Shown here: one piece after another, positions 44,725-53,767 of the stretch
How the letters are laid out: every line of letters starts with the position of its first letter
How positions within the stretch are numbered: position 1 is the first letter of the stretch
Assembly (NCBI GenBank): GCA_963795335.1
Contig: CAWCHI010000019.1
Span: forward strand, 1-64,000
DNA: 64,000 nt
Reading direction: 5' to 3'
Source: Trebonia sp963795335
GTDB taxonomy: Bacteria; Actinomycetota; Actinomycetes; Streptosporangiales; Streptosporangiaceae
The notes under the pieces: generated by a model
What the model was told of the DNA's origin: nothing
Seen by the model: the letters and a program-made list of their open reading frames with translations, nothing else
The model's database searches: none
Position numbers and translations under genes: made by a program

Positions 44725-46491
44725 TCAGTAGACGCACGGGATGCCGGCCGGAACGCCAGCCGGGGGTTTGACGTCCGCCGCTGACGGCGCGGCAACCGGG
44801 TGCGCGGGCGCGGCCGGCTGGACCGCGGCCACGGCGCGCCCGCCGATCTCGGTGGCGCTCACTGACTGCGTCCCGTCCGCGGCTCCGGTCACCGGCGGCA
44901 TCTCGCTGGCGGGCAGCTTGTCCTGCTGGGCGGCGGTGACGAAGTCCTGTTCGGTGACCGTGGTCGCGCCGAAGGTCTCCAGCCCGGCGGGCGCCACGAT
45001 GACCTGCTGGCCGAGCAAGACTTCGACGTGGCGCGGGGCCAGTGACGGCAATGAGGTGGCGGCCTGCGCCCCGACCATGGCGGCGATGCGGCCGGCGGTG
45101 GCGGCCGCGCCCGCACCGTAGAAGACCTGCGAGACGCCGCTCAGCGGCTGCGACTGGGCGGAGGCGTCACCGGCCTTGCCGGTGCTGTAGCCGTCGGCGG
45201 CCAGGGCCTGCGAGACGTCGCCGGCCAGGCCGGCGGCGCCGCTGCCGTTGTAGACGTCCACCGTCACCGACTTGGTCGCCGTGACCGCGGCGGACCCGTA
45301 GAACGCGTCGTTGACCGTCCGCTGCAGGTTCGGCACGTAGACGTAGCTCGCATCCTGCAGGCCGGGGTACCCGGGAACCGCGATGTTCTGCACGGCGGCA
45401 TCGGCCAGCGTGGACATCTTCAGATGGGAGCCGGTCAGCGACTGCATCTGCGGGGCGAAGCCAAGCAGGTCGAACCCCTGGTCGGTCTGCAGGTAGGACT
45501 TCGCGTCGCCCAGCATGCTGGCGACCAGGCCGGGGTCCGTCAGCACGTTCCGGTGCTTGAAGTCGTAGATGATGTAGTCGATCGCCGCCTGCTGCCGCGC
45601 CGTCCGGCCGATGTCGACGCCCGGCAGCGAGTCCCGGGCGCGGACGAACGCCAGCGCCTGAGCTGCCTGCAGGTGAAGGTACTGCGGGCCGCCCTTCTTC
45701 GCGTTGTAGCCGTCGTGGAAGGCGTCGAAGCCGGAGTTGCTGTCGCGGAGGGGGGCGCCCGGGTAGGGCTCGTCGACCAGGTTGCCCCCGGTCCTGAACC
45801 CGTCCGGCTCGATGGAGGCCGGGGCCGGCGCGATGCACACGTTGATGCCGCCCAGCTGCTGGGCGATCTGGAAGAAGCCTTCGATGTTCGACACGACGAA
45901 GTGGTCGATGTGCACCCCGGTGACCGACTCCACCGTTTGCGTCTCGAACAGCTGGCCAGCCTGGTTGGCGCCGGCGTACAGGGCGCCGGTCTGCCCCAGC
46001 TTCCCGATGTTGGCGCTCACGTACTGGTCGTAGGCGTACAGGTAGGCGGCGTCGATCTTGCCCTCGGTCAGCACGGCCCCGTCGACGGTGACGGGATGGG
46101 GGAAGTTGACGACGTCGTCGCGGGGGATGGAGTAACCGGTCGCCCGCTGGCCGCCGGGGAAGACATGGACGAGGATCAGCGTGTCCGTGTCCTGCGAGCC
46201 CAGGTTCCCGTTGACCTTACCGGAGTGCGTCTGGGTGAGCTGCGCCTCGCTCAGGGTCTGACCCTGGAAATCGGTCCGGCTCTCCAGGCCCATGAGCAGG
46301 ATGTTCACCGCCCCGGTGGGCGTGACGCTGGCCCCGGTGCCCAGGTTGGCGCCGCCTGCGAGCGCCGCGCTGTCAGTGACCAGGCCGTGGGCGTAACCGC
46401 TGACGACGAGGACCATCACTGCCGCCAGGCAGGCCGCCACGTAGACGGTCCGGCCCGCCAGCTTCGTGCCGATCCCAGACCCGCGCACCAT
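44725..46491 (-). CDS. LytR-CpsA-Psr (LCP) family wall-polymer ligase
   Basis: A 588-residue membrane-anchored enzyme that transfers lipid-linked glycopolymers to peptidoglycan. A single N-terminal transmembrane segment (about 15-36) precedes the LCP domain (about 60-340), with SQDTDTLILVHVFPGG, GYSIPRDDVVNFP, KIDAAYLYAY and FVRARDSLPGVDIGRTARQQ carrying the conserved Arg/Asp that bind pyrophosphate. A LytR_C domain (about 405-500: VTVDVYNGSGAAGLAGDVSQAL) and a disordered Pro/Ala tail follow. Start at 46491 is MVRGSGIGTKLAGRT. It is convergent with the wecB operon and completes the locus functionally by attaching the exported polymer to the wall. Confidence 0.93.
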   Translation of the reverse strand: MVRGSGIGTKLAGRTVYVAACLAAVMVLVVSGYAHGLVTDSAALAGGANLGTGASVTPTGAVNILLMGLESRTDFQGQTLSEAQLTQTHSGKVNGNLGSQDTDTLILVHVFPGGQRATGYSIPRDDVVNFPHPVTVDGAVLTEGKIDAAYLYAYDQYVSANIGKLGQTGALYAGANQAGQLFETQTVESVTGVHIDHFVVSNIEGFFQIAQQLGGINVCIAPAPASIEPDGFRTGGNLVDEPYPGAPLRDSNSGFDAFHDGYNAKKGGPQYLHLQAAQALAFVRARDSLPGVDIGRTARQQAAIDYIIYDFKHRNVLTDPGLVASMLGDAKSYLQTDQGFDLLGFAPQMQSLTGSHLKMSTLADAAVQNIAVPGYPGLQDASYVYVPNLQRTVNDAFYGSAAVTATKSVTVDVYNGSGAAGLAGDVSQALAADGYSTGKAGDASAQSQPLSGVSQVFYGAGAAATAGRIAAMVGAQAATSLPSLAPRHVEVLLGQQVIVAPAGLETFGATTVTEQDFVTAAQQDKLPASEMPPVTGAADGTQSVSATEIGGRAVAAVQPAAPAHPVAAPSAADVKPPAGVPAGIPCVY

Positions 46492-46624
46492 GCTCCTCCC
46501 GGCCGGGCCCGAGCCTATCGATCACCAAACGCCCGTATCGCACAAATCCGGGATCTAGCGAGCGAACGGACGGGTCGGCGACCCGCCCCGCGCTGCCCGG
46601 CCGCCCGCGCTGCCCGCGCTGCCC

Positions 46625-46692
46625 GCGCTTGTTGCTGTTATCCGTCGAGGGGTCCCACAAGCGCTGAGCTCGCAGCGCTTGTTGCTGTTATC
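46625..46692. repeat. 18-bp direct repeats with a 10-bp hairpin
   Basis: GCGCTTGTTGCTGTTATC occurs exactly at 46625-46642 and 46675-46692. Between and overlapping the second copy is a perfect inverted repeat, ACAAGCGCTG (46657-46666) and CAGCGCTTGT (46673-46682), with a 6-nt loop. It lies in the 372-bp gene-free gap upstream of the LCP gene and downstream of the ABC-2 permease (both minus). There is no T-run after the stem, so an intrinsic terminator is uncertain; a regulatory or mRNA-processing role is equally possible. The 12-mer core also occurs at 6304. Confidence 0.6.
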
Positions 46693-46863
46693 TCGCCCTG
46701 ACCGGCTGCTAACGCGGAAACAATTAGCAGAGGGGAAACAAATCGCGTGCTGACACAGAAAAGTTTCCGCCATCTTGTTCGTATCACCGGCAGACATCGG
46801 CGGCTCGGGGCCAAAGGAACGCGAGTGACGACCGTGCTGGCAGAGCTGGACGGCCGGCGCTGA

Positions 46864-47910
46864 TCAGCCGCGGCCGTAGAGGCTCTCGGCCCGCCAGAAG
46901 AAGACGACGCCGACGGCGAAGAAGACCACGGCCCAGCCGACCGCGGCGATCCACAGGTCGTTGTTGGTCACCATCGCCTGGCAGTGCGCCAGCAGGCCGT
47001 AGTCTCCCCCAGTTCCCTGGTGCTCGAGGAACTGAGTGCACAACGTCTGGTTGTAGGGCGCGTTGCCCGGCATGTCGGCGCGGTAGCTGGACATGAACCC
47101 GACCCGGATCAGCGAGATGTAGACCGCCGCCGGGTTGAGCGACAGCACCTTGCCCACCCAGCCCGGGAACCGGTAGGTCAGCGTGTAGGTCAGGTACATG
47201 ACGCCGCAGAAGTAGCGGGAGATCCGCAGGAAGAACGGGATCAGCTCGGACACGTCGGCGATCGCGCCGCCGAGGCGGGCGACGATCAGCGCCGCCCCGG
47301 TGTTGAACAGCGTCTGCAGCACCACCGCGGGGATGACCAGCAGCCAGTACCAGCTCGGGTACTGATGGCTGCCGAGCATGACGACGACGATGACGCACAT
47401 GCCGATGAGCATCTGCTGCAACTCGACGATCACGTAGGCGAGCGGCAGCGACGCGCGCGGGAAGTACAGCGCCCGGATCAGCTGCAGGTTCGCCCGCATC
47501 ACGTTCGAGCCGGTGACGATCGACCGCTCGGTGAAGGCGAAGACGAACACGCCGACCATGAGGAAGGCCGGGAAGTGGTTGACCGCCCGGGCCGTCTCGA
47601 ACAGCAGGCCGAAGATCATGTAGTAGACAGCCGCGTTAAGCAGCGGCGTCAGCACCTGCCAGACCTGGCCGAGCTTGGCCTCGGTGTACATCGAGACGTT
47701 GCGCGCGGTGGCGTAGCCGACGATGAAATGACGGCGCTGCCACAGCATCCTCAGGTAGTCCGCCAGCGTCGGCCGGGCCCCGGATAGCTTCAGCCCGTAC
47801 TGGCGGGCCAGCTCTCCCAGGTCCTGGTCGGGGACCCGGGGTGTGTCGGGGGCGATAACCGCGCCCGACTCCAGGCTTCCCGGCGCGCTGATCGAGGAGT
47901 TGCTGTCCAC
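46864..47910 (-). CDS. ABC-2 type polysaccharide export permease
   Basis: A 348-residue inner-membrane permease of the Wzm/TagG type. After a cytoplasmic N-terminus of about 75 residues with an amphipathic segment (LADYLRMLWQRRHFIVGYATARN) come six hydrophobic segments, for example AAVYYMIFGLLFE, FLMVGVFVFAFTERSI and LIGMCVIVVVMLG. It would flip or export an undecaprenyl-linked polymer. The partner ATPase (Wzt/TagH) is not in the adjacent genes or elsewhere in this window, so it must be encoded elsewhere. Start at 47910 (MDSNSSISAPGS) is in frame with no better RBS nearby. It lies upstream of the LCP gene on the same strand. Confidence 0.88.
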   Translation of the reverse strand: MDSNSSISAPGSLESGAVIAPDTPRVPDQDLGELARQYGLKLSGARPTLADYLRMLWQRRHFIVGYATARNVSMYTEAKLGQVWQVLTPLLNAAVYYMIFGLLFETARAVNHFPAFLMVGVFVFAFTERSIVTGSNVMRANLQLIRALYFPRASLPLAYVIVELQQMLIGMCVIVVVMLGSHQYPSWYWLLVIPAVVLQTLFNTGAALIVARLGGAIADVSELIPFFLRISRYFCGVMYLTYTLTYRFPGWVGKVLSLNPAAVYISLIRVGFMSSYRADMPGNAPYNQTLCTQFLEHQGTGGDYGLLAHCQAMVTNNDLWIAAVGWAVVFFAVGVVFFWRAESLYGRG

Positions 47911-48004
47911 GACGGGGAAGTCTATGGGACGCCGGCCGCCTGGCCGCCCAAGACGGGGCCAGTGCGAGCAACCAGCACCCGTTCCGAGCAGAGATCTTTA
48001 CAGA

Positions 48005-48745
48005 TCAGAGACCTGACTCGGCGGTCCGGATGAGGATCCGGCCGCATTCCTCGTGCCGCACGACCTCGTCCGGGGCGGCCGCCTTGACCTCGTTCCGCTC
48101 CACCGTCGACAGCGTCTCCCGGCATCCCTCGCACTGGCCGCGGCGCAGCAGGGCCGCCCCCCGCCCGGAGGTGGCCCGGATCCGGTCGTACAGCGTGAGC
48201 AGGTCGGCCGGGATATCCGCGACCACGTCGGCCCGGGCGGCGGCCGCCTTGGCCGCCTGCTCGTCGATCTCGGCCAGGGCCGCGTCGCGGCGGGCGGTCA
48301 CCGCGGCCGTCTCCCCGTCCGCCGCCGCTGCCTCCTCCGCCGCCGCGTCGTGCAGCGCCTGGGCCGCCTCGCGGCGCTCCATCAGGTCGAGCACGACCTC
48401 CTCGAGGTCGTCCTGCCGCCGGCGCAGCGAGACCACCTCGGACTGCAGCGACTCCAGCTCGCGGGCGTTCGACACCTGGCCGGCGGTGAGCCGCTGGTTG
48501 TCCCGGTCGATCCGGGTGCGCACCTGGTCGACGTCCTTCTCCGCCCGGGCGAGCTCGCGGTCAAGGTCGGCCACGTTGGTGCCTGCGATGGTGATCGCGT
48601 CCCTGACCTTGGCGGTGCGCTCGCCGAGCTGCTCCAGCTCAGCGATTTCCGGCTGGGTCCGCCGCCGGTGGTCGAGCCTGCCAAGCTCGGTGTCCAGATC
48701 GGCCAGTTCGAGCAGCCGCAGCTGCGCCTCGGGAGATGCCTTCAC
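48005..48745 (-). CDS. C4-type zinc-ribbon coiled-coil protein
   Basis: A 246-residue protein of the family found widely in actinomycetes near nif3 and RNase H genes. Residues 1-175 are a long coiled-coil hairpin (LLELADLDTELGRLDHRR to AAARADVVADIP). The C-terminal zinc ribbon has the pair GQCEGCRETL, and a second partner HEECGRILI in which the first of the two cysteines is replaced by Glu, so metal binding may be altered. GTG 48745 (VKASPEAQLRLL) matches the usual N-terminus; ATG 48784 is possible but adds unusual residues. The biological role of the family is unknown; DNA or RNA binding is suspected. Confidence 0.85.
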   Translation of the reverse strand: MKASPEAQLRLLELADLDTELGRLDHRRRTQPEIAELEQLGERTAKVRDAITIAGTNVADLDRELARAEKDVDQVRTRIDRDNQRLTAGQVSNARELESLQSEVVSLRRRQDDLEEVVLDLMERREAAQALHDAAAEEAAAADGETAAVTARRDAALAEIDEQAAKAAAARADVVADIPADLLTLYDRIRATSGRGAALLRRGQCEGCRETLSTVERNEVKAAAPDEVVRHEECGRILIRTAESGL

Positions 48746-48799
48746 GAAGGGCAACGTTAGTCGCCCGAGCGGTCGTTGTCGCATGGTAGACACGTCCGT

Positions 48800-49306
48800 A
48801 TGGGGATCCCTCGGGTTAGCCGGCCCTATATGCCGGGTTACGGCGTTGCGGCCGCTGAGCACGGGAGCGGGCTCCTGCACTGGTCCTGGGCGGCGGAACG
48901 GCTCACCGCGGCCCGCAATTACTGGGTGGTCAGCACCTGGCCGGACGGCCGCCCGCACACCATGCCGGTCTGGGGCATGTGGGACGACAGCACGCTCTGG
49001 TTCACCTCGGCCAGCGGCTCGCGCAAGGTGAAGAACCTGCGGGCCGACCCGCGCTGCTGCGTGACCACCGAGGACGCGTCCGACCCGGTGATCATCGAGG
49101 GCAGCGCGCGCTTCGCGACCGAGCCGGCCATCCTGCGGCGGGTGGTCGACCTGATGAACGCCAAATACCACAGCGGCGTCGACCTGGACTTCCTGCACCC
49201 GGACCGGAACGCCACCATCGGCGTCCGGCCGCACCGGGTGTTCTCCATGCTGCACAGCGACTTCGCCGGGTCACCGACCCGGTGGGTCTTCGACGAAGAC
49301 CGCTGA
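48800..49306 (+). CDS. pyridoxamine 5'-phosphate oxidase-fold protein
   Basis: A 168-residue split-barrel flavin protein. Key features are LTAARNYWVVSTWPDGRPHTMPVWGMW, which is the first strand pair with the flavin-contacting WGMW, then SRKVKNLRADPRCCVTTED and DPVIIEGSARF. In actinomycetes this group includes F420- or FMN-binding reductases and heme-binding proteins; the exact cofactor is not visible. ATG 48800 gives MGIPRVSRPYMPGYG; no strong RBS precedes it, and the divergent zinc-ribbon gene begins 55 bp away, so both promoters are compact. It probably acts alone in the cytoplasm. Confidence 0.85.
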   Translation: MGIPRVSRPYMPGYGVAAAEHGSGLLHWSWAAERLTAARNYWVVSTWPDGRPHTMPVWGMWDDSTLWFTSASGSRKVKNLRADPRCCVTTEDASDPVIIEGSARFATEPAILRRVVDLMNAKYHSGVDLDFLHPDRNATIGVRPHRVFSMLHSDFAGSPTRWVFDEDR

Positions 49307-49457
49307 TGGTGCCGGCCCAGGTCACGAGCTCTCAGCAAACCCTCAGCAGTCCGAACGGGGCCGGGGTGAACCGGCCCGGTAGCGTGGCCGTGTATCCACG
49401 TGGGGCCGCGGCCGCGGCCCCGTGTAACGCTTCCGGATTGCGACGGACCATACCTGC

Positions 49458-51260
49458 ATGACATCTCGGACCGGGTTCTCAGGCTGGTGGGGCGCCGCCA
49501 GCGGCCTGCTGGCAGCGGCCGCGGCGATCGGGGTCGCGCAGCTCCTGGCCGGCTTGACCGTCCCCGCCGCATCCCCGGTCATCGCCGTCGGCGACGTGGC
49601 CATCGACCACACGCCGCTGGCGGTCAAGACCTGGGCCACCTCCACCTTTGGCACCGGCGACAAGACGGTGCTGCTGACCGGCGTGCTGATCGTCGTCTTC
49701 CTCTACTCGCTGCTGGTCGGGGTGGCGGCGATGCGATGGCTGGCGGCCGGCTTCGCCGGGCTGGCGCTCTTCGCCGGGATCGGCCTGGCGGCCGCGCTGA
49801 CCCGGCACGGCGCCTCCCTCTCGTATGCGGTGCCGACGCTGTTCGGGGCGGCCGCGGGGGCGCTGGCGCTGTGGGCGCTGATCGTCCGGGCCCGCGCGGC
49901 GTCCGCGTCCGTGCAGTCCTCCCGGGCCGCAGCGGCGGACCGGGAGGAACGGGCCCGGCGGATGGCCCAGACCGGCCAGGCCGAGCAGGGCCGGCCTGAT
50001 CCCGGCGCTGCTGCGCCTGCGGAGGCCGCGGAACCGGATGAGGACGCCAGCACCGGCTGGGTCCCGGTCGGCGGGGTCTTTCCTGACGGCTACCAGCCGG
50101 GTGGCGACGTGCCCCCGTGGGCTCCGCCGCCCGAGCGGCGGGCGCCCCGGGCCGGGCCGCCGGCGACGTCCGCCGCGGGCGGCGTCACCGGGTCTTCCGC
50201 CCGGCGCCAGTTCCTCGTCGCGGCGGGGGTGACGGTGGCCGCCGCGGCCATCGGCGAGATTGGCGGGCGCACGCTGTCGACCAGCAAGAACGTGTCGCTG
50301 GCACAGCGCTCGGTGCGGTTCCCGAAACCGGCCGTGCCCGCCCCGCCACTGCCGAGTGGGGTGAACCTTCCGGTCCCCGGCATCTCCCCCTTCATCACCC
50401 CGAACGGGCAGTTCTACCGGGTCGACACCGCCCTCGTGGTGCCCCAGGTCGATCCGTCGAACTGGACCCTGCGCATCCACGGCATGGTCGCGCGCGAGGT
50501 CACGGTCACGTTCGACGAGCTCCTGCGCCGCCCGCTGACCGAGGACTACCTGACCCTGACCTGCGTCTCCAACCCGGTCGGAGGCCCCTACGCGGGCAAC
50601 GCCAAGTGGCTCGGCGCGTCCCTGGCGGCACTGATCCGCTCGGCCCGGCCGCGGGCGGGGGCCAACCAGCTGCTGTGCACCTCGGTCGACGGGTTCACCT
50701 CGGGAACGCCGCTGACGGTCGTCCTGGACGGCCGGGACGCGCTGGTCGCGGTGGCGATGAACGGCGCGGCGCTGCCGACTGAGCACGGCTTCCCGGCCCG
50801 CCTGGTGGTGCCGGGACTGTACGGGTACGTGTCGGCCTGCAAGTGGGTGGTCGACATCGAGGTGACGACGTTCGCCGCCGCGCAGGCCTACTGGGTGCCG
50901 CGCGGCTGGTCGCAGCAGGGGCCGGTCAAGACCGAGTCGCGGATCGACGTCCCCGGCGGCGGCGTCTCGCTCACGGCGGGCACGACCGCGGTCGCCGGGG
51001 TCGCCTGGGCCCAGCACAAGGGCATCGAGGCGGTCGAGGTCCGGGTGGACCAGGGGCCGTGGCACGAGGCGACGCTGGCCGCCGTGCCGGGCGTCGACAC
51101 CTGGCGGCAGTGGTCCTGGCCGTGGCCCGCCACCGCCGGGACGCACCTGATCGAGGCGCGGGCGACCGACAAGACCGGCTACACCCAGACCTCGCTGATC
51201 GAGCCGGAAGCACCCAACGGGGCCTCCGGCTACCCGTCGGTCCAGGTCTCGGTCTCCTAG
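49458..51260 (+). CDS. membrane-anchored sulfite-oxidase-family molybdoenzyme
   Basis: A 600-residue protein. The first 145 residues hold about four transmembrane segments (SGLLAAAAAIGVAQLLAGLT, VLLTGVLIVVFLYSLLVGVA and others). A disordered linker (about 150-245) and another hydrophobic stretch after ARRQFLVAAG follow. Residues about 300-480 are the oxidoreductase molybdopterin domain with Mo ligand Cys369 in TLTCVSNPVGG, and HGFPARLVVPGLYGYVSACKW. Residues 495-595 are the dimerisation Mo-co domain. The catalytic part faces outside the membrane. Its substrate may be sulfite, nitrate or a sulfoxide; I cannot tell. ATG 49458 has no clear RBS. It may use the membrane part for quinone contact. 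Confidence 0.88.
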   Translation: MTSRTGFSGWWGAASGLLAAAAAIGVAQLLAGLTVPAASPVIAVGDVAIDHTPLAVKTWATSTFGTGDKTVLLTGVLIVVFLYSLLVGVAAMRWLAAGFAGLALFAGIGLAAALTRHGASLSYAVPTLFGAAAGALALWALIVRARAASASVQSSRAAAADREERARRMAQTGQAEQGRPDPGAAAPAEAAEPDEDASTGWVPVGGVFPDGYQPGGDVPPWAPPPERRAPRAGPPATSAAGGVTGSSARRQFLVAAGVTVAAAAIGEIGGRTLSTSKNVSLAQRSVRFPKPAVPAPPLPSGVNLPVPGISPFITPNGQFYRVDTALVVPQVDPSNWTLRIHGMVAREVTVTFDELLRRPLTEDYLTLTCVSNPVGGPYAGNAKWLGASLAALIRSARPRAGANQLLCTSVDGFTSGTPLTVVLDGRDALVAVAMNGAALPTEHGFPARLVVPGLYGYVSACKWVVDIEVTTFAAAQAYWVPRGWSQQGPVKTESRIDVPGGGVSLTAGTTAVAGVAWAQHKGIEAVEVRVDQGPWHEATLAAVPGVDTWRQWSWPWPATAGTHLIEARATDKTGYTQTSLIEPEAPNGASGYPSVQVSVS

Positions 51261-51302
51261 TGCACGGGCCGGCCTGCGAGCCGCCCCGGCTCCGGCCGGC
51301 AG

Positions 51303-52205
51303 TCAGGCGAGGGCGACCGAGATCGGGGTGAACAGCCGCCCGGGGATGCCGCGCGGGGTCAGCGGGCCGTGGGCCATGACGACGTTGCCGCCGGCCGGCC
51401 GCAGGCCGCGCGCGTCGGCCCAGCCGGGCAGCTCGGCCCGGTCCGGGTCGAGGTCGAGCCTGACGGCGGTGGTGATGCTGGCCGCAAGCTCGCTCACCAG
51501 CAACCGGGCGGCCCCGCCGTCGGGCGCCACCAGCGGGCCGATCACGGTCGAGCCGGGGCCGTTGGCCCAGGCGGCGGCGTAGCCGGCGATGCCGTCGCCG
51601 GTCTCGAGGACAGCCATCTGCTCGGCCCAGCCCGGCAGCCGGGTCAGGATCCGCCCGCGGTCGGCCCCGAAGGCGGCCCGGTCGACCGCCAGGATCGCGG
51701 CCAGGTCGGCCGGCTCCGCCCGGCGGACTTCGCCCTCGTCCGCCAGCCGGGACCCGCGCCCGCCCGGCGCCCAGCGCCACCTGCTGCTGTCTGGCTTGGC
51801 CCGGAACCGGCCCACGAACGAGACGTTGCGCCGCACCGGCTTGAAGCCGAGCTTCTCGTACAGCGGGCGGCCCATCTGGGTCGCGAACAGGGTGACGGTG
51901 GCGTCCTCGCCCGCCGTCCGCAGCAGGTGGCGCATCAGCGTCAGGCCGAGCCCGCGGCGGCCGTACCGCGAGGCGACCAGCATCATGCCGACCGCCGCCG
52001 CGTCGGCCTGCCACCGGGTCAGCGTGACCGACCCGGCCAGCCCGCGGCCGTCGGGCGCGTCGACCCCGAACACCTCCGACGCCGACAGCAGCAGCTCCCA
52101 CTTGGCGCGTTCCGGCGCCCAGCCCCGGTCGCCCGCCAGGGCGACGCAGCGCGGCAGGTCATCGGGTCCGAGCAGGCGGACCGGGGGGAACGCTTCGATC
52201 GGCAT
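51303..52205 (-). CDS. GNAT acetyltransferase, tandem
   Basis: A 300-residue acetyltransferase with two GNAT modules. Module 1 (about 8-140) has VGMMLVASRYGRRGLGLTLM, carrying the acetyl-CoA pyrophosphate loop RRGLG, and LYEKLGFKPVRRN. Module 2 (about 160-290) is more divergent (EPADLAAILAVDRAAFGADR, VIGPLVAPDGGAARLL) and lacks an intact RxxGxG loop, so it is probably structural. ATG 52205 is taken as start (MPIEAFPPVRLLG); GTG 52211 is possible. The substrate is unknown. It is convergent with the molybdoenzyme gene and 93 bp downstream of the aminotransferase gene. Confidence 0.85.
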   Translation of the reverse strand: MPIEAFPPVRLLGPDDLPRCVALAGDRGWAPERAKWELLLSASEVFGVDAPDGRGLAGSVTLTRWQADAAAVGMMLVASRYGRRGLGLTLMRHLLRTAGEDATVTLFATQMGRPLYEKLGFKPVRRNVSFVGRFRAKPDSSRWRWAPGGRGSRLADEGEVRRAEPADLAAILAVDRAAFGADRGRILTRLPGWAEQMAVLETGDGIAGYAAAWANGPGSTVIGPLVAPDGGAARLLVSELAASITTAVRLDLDPDRAELPGWADARGLRPAGGNVVMAHGPLTPRGIPGRLFTPISVALA

Positions 52206-52298
52206 GACCACCGAGGCTACGGCGCGGCCAGGCCCCGCGCCAGCCCTTTACCCGGCCAGCGGGGCCGGCGGCTGGGCCTGGCAGCCGGGGGCGGCGAG

Positions 52299-53561
52299 CT
52301 AGCGGGCGAGTTCGTCCAGGCCGGCCAGCAGCCGGTCCACGTCGGACTCGTCGTTGTAGTGGACCAGCCCCGCCCGTACGGCGCCGTCCGGCTCCAGGCC
52401 CAGGGCGGTGCACAGCTCGTAGGCGTAGTTGTCGCCGTCCCAGACGTTCACCCCGGCGGCGGCCAGGTGCTCGGACACGGCGCGCGGGCTGTGCCCGGCG
52501 ACGCTGAAGAAGGCGGTCGGCGCGCGCCGGGCGGCCTTCCCGTACAGCGTCACCCGGTCGAGCTCGGCCAGGCCGCCGAGCAGCCGGGCGAACAGGGCCG
52601 CCTCATGCGCCTCGACCGCCGCCATCGACTGCAGCACCCGCTCCCGGCGGGACGCGGCCGGCGCGCCCGGCGCGGGGGGGCTGGGCGGGGCGGCCAGGGC
52701 CGCCAGGTGGTCGACGGCCGCGGTCAGCCCGGCCAGGTCGGCGAACGGCAGCGTGCCGCGCTCGAACCGCCACGGCACTGCGTTGGATGACGGCGCCAGC
52801 TTGTCCGGCCAGACCGTTTCCAGCAGCGCGGGGACGGCCGCAAGGGCCGCCACGTGCGGCCCGGACCACTTGTAGGCGCTGGTGGCGTAGAAGTCGGCGC
52901 CGAGTGCGGCCACGTCGACGGGCACGTGCGGGGTGGCGTGCACCCCGTCCACGTAGCAGAGCGCGCCCGCCTGGTGCGCCAGGGCGGCGATCGCGGCCAC
53001 GTCCGGCCGGGTCCCGATCGCGTTGCTGGCGGCGGTGACCGCCACCAGGCGGGTCCGCGGGCCGATCAGCTCGGCGTACTGACCGCTGGGCAGCTCCCCG
53101 GTCGCCAGGTCGGCCTCGGCCCACTTGACGTCGACCCCGGCCCGCCCGGCGGCCTGGATCCACGGCCGCACGTTGGAGTCGTGGTCGAGCCGCGACACCA
53201 CGATGTCGTCGCCCGCCGTCCACGCCCGCGACAGCGCCTGGGCCATCCGGTAGGCCAGGGCGGTGGCACTCGGCCCGAAGATCACGCCCTCGGGGATGCC
53301 GCCGACCAGGTCGGCGACGGCCACGCGGGCGGCCGCCACGATGGCGCCGGAGCGCTCGCTGGCAGCGAAGGCGCCGCCGAGGTTGCCGAGGCCGGCCCGG
53401 TAGGCGGCGGTGATGGCCTCAGTGACCGGGACCGGGACCTGCGTGCCGGCCGCGCCGTCGAGGTAGGCGTCACCGTCCGCCAGGGCCGGGTAGAGCGCGC
53501 GCACCGACGCGACGTCGAAGGACCACGAACCCGGCGCGTCAGCGCCGGTGGCAGCAGTCAA
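52299..53561 (-). CDS. class V aminotransferase / cysteine-desulfurase-like protein
   Basis: A 420-residue PLP enzyme of fold type I. The PLP-binding Lys231 is in DFYATSAYKWSGPH, and Asp205 and His208 in CYVDGVHATPHVP fit the cofactor site. N-terminal YLDGAAGTQVPVPVTEAI and FGPSATALAYRMAQALSR are typical of the CsdA-like and isopenicillin-epimerase-like subgroup. I do not see the mobile-loop catalytic Cys of true cysteine desulfurases, so a lyase or epimerase on an unknown amino acid is more likely. TTG 53561 follows AGGAGGA by about 14 nt. It may form a unit with the GNAT gene downstream. Confidence 0.88.
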   Translation of the reverse strand: MTAATGADAPGSWSFDVASVRALYPALADGDAYLDGAAGTQVPVPVTEAITAAYRAGLGNLGGAFAASERSGAIVAAARVAVADLVGGIPEGVIFGPSATALAYRMAQALSRAWTAGDDIVVSRLDHDSNVRPWIQAAGRAGVDVKWAEADLATGELPSGQYAELIGPRTRLVAVTAASNAIGTRPDVAAIAALAHQAGALCYVDGVHATPHVPVDVAALGADFYATSAYKWSGPHVAALAAVPALLETVWPDKLAPSSNAVPWRFERGTLPFADLAGLTAAVDHLAALAAPPSPPAPGAPAASRRERVLQSMAAVEAHEAALFARLLGGLAELDRVTLYGKAARRAPTAFFSVAGHSPRAVSEHLAAAGVNVWDGDNYAYELCTALGLEPDGAVRAGLVHYNDESDVDRLLAGLDELAR

Positions 53562-53767
53562 CTCGGGGTGTTCCTCCTGTCGGCCGCCCGGACATCCGGC
53601 GCGGCCAGCGACGCGGCAGAGCGGGCATCAGCATACAACTCACCGGCGAGCGGTTCACGCTAGCACCGTCGCATCATCTGTAACCGGAGGTCGCGCCGGG
53701 CGGCACCCGGCTGGTCGCGCAGGAAAACCAGGTGACACCGGCATTTGCGGCGATTAGGCTCCAGTCA
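53562..53767. other. divergent intergenic region
   Basis: About 200 bp between the aminotransferase (minus) and the ABC exporter pair (plus). No repeats or clear promoter boxes; short frames here are not credible. Confidence 0.3.
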
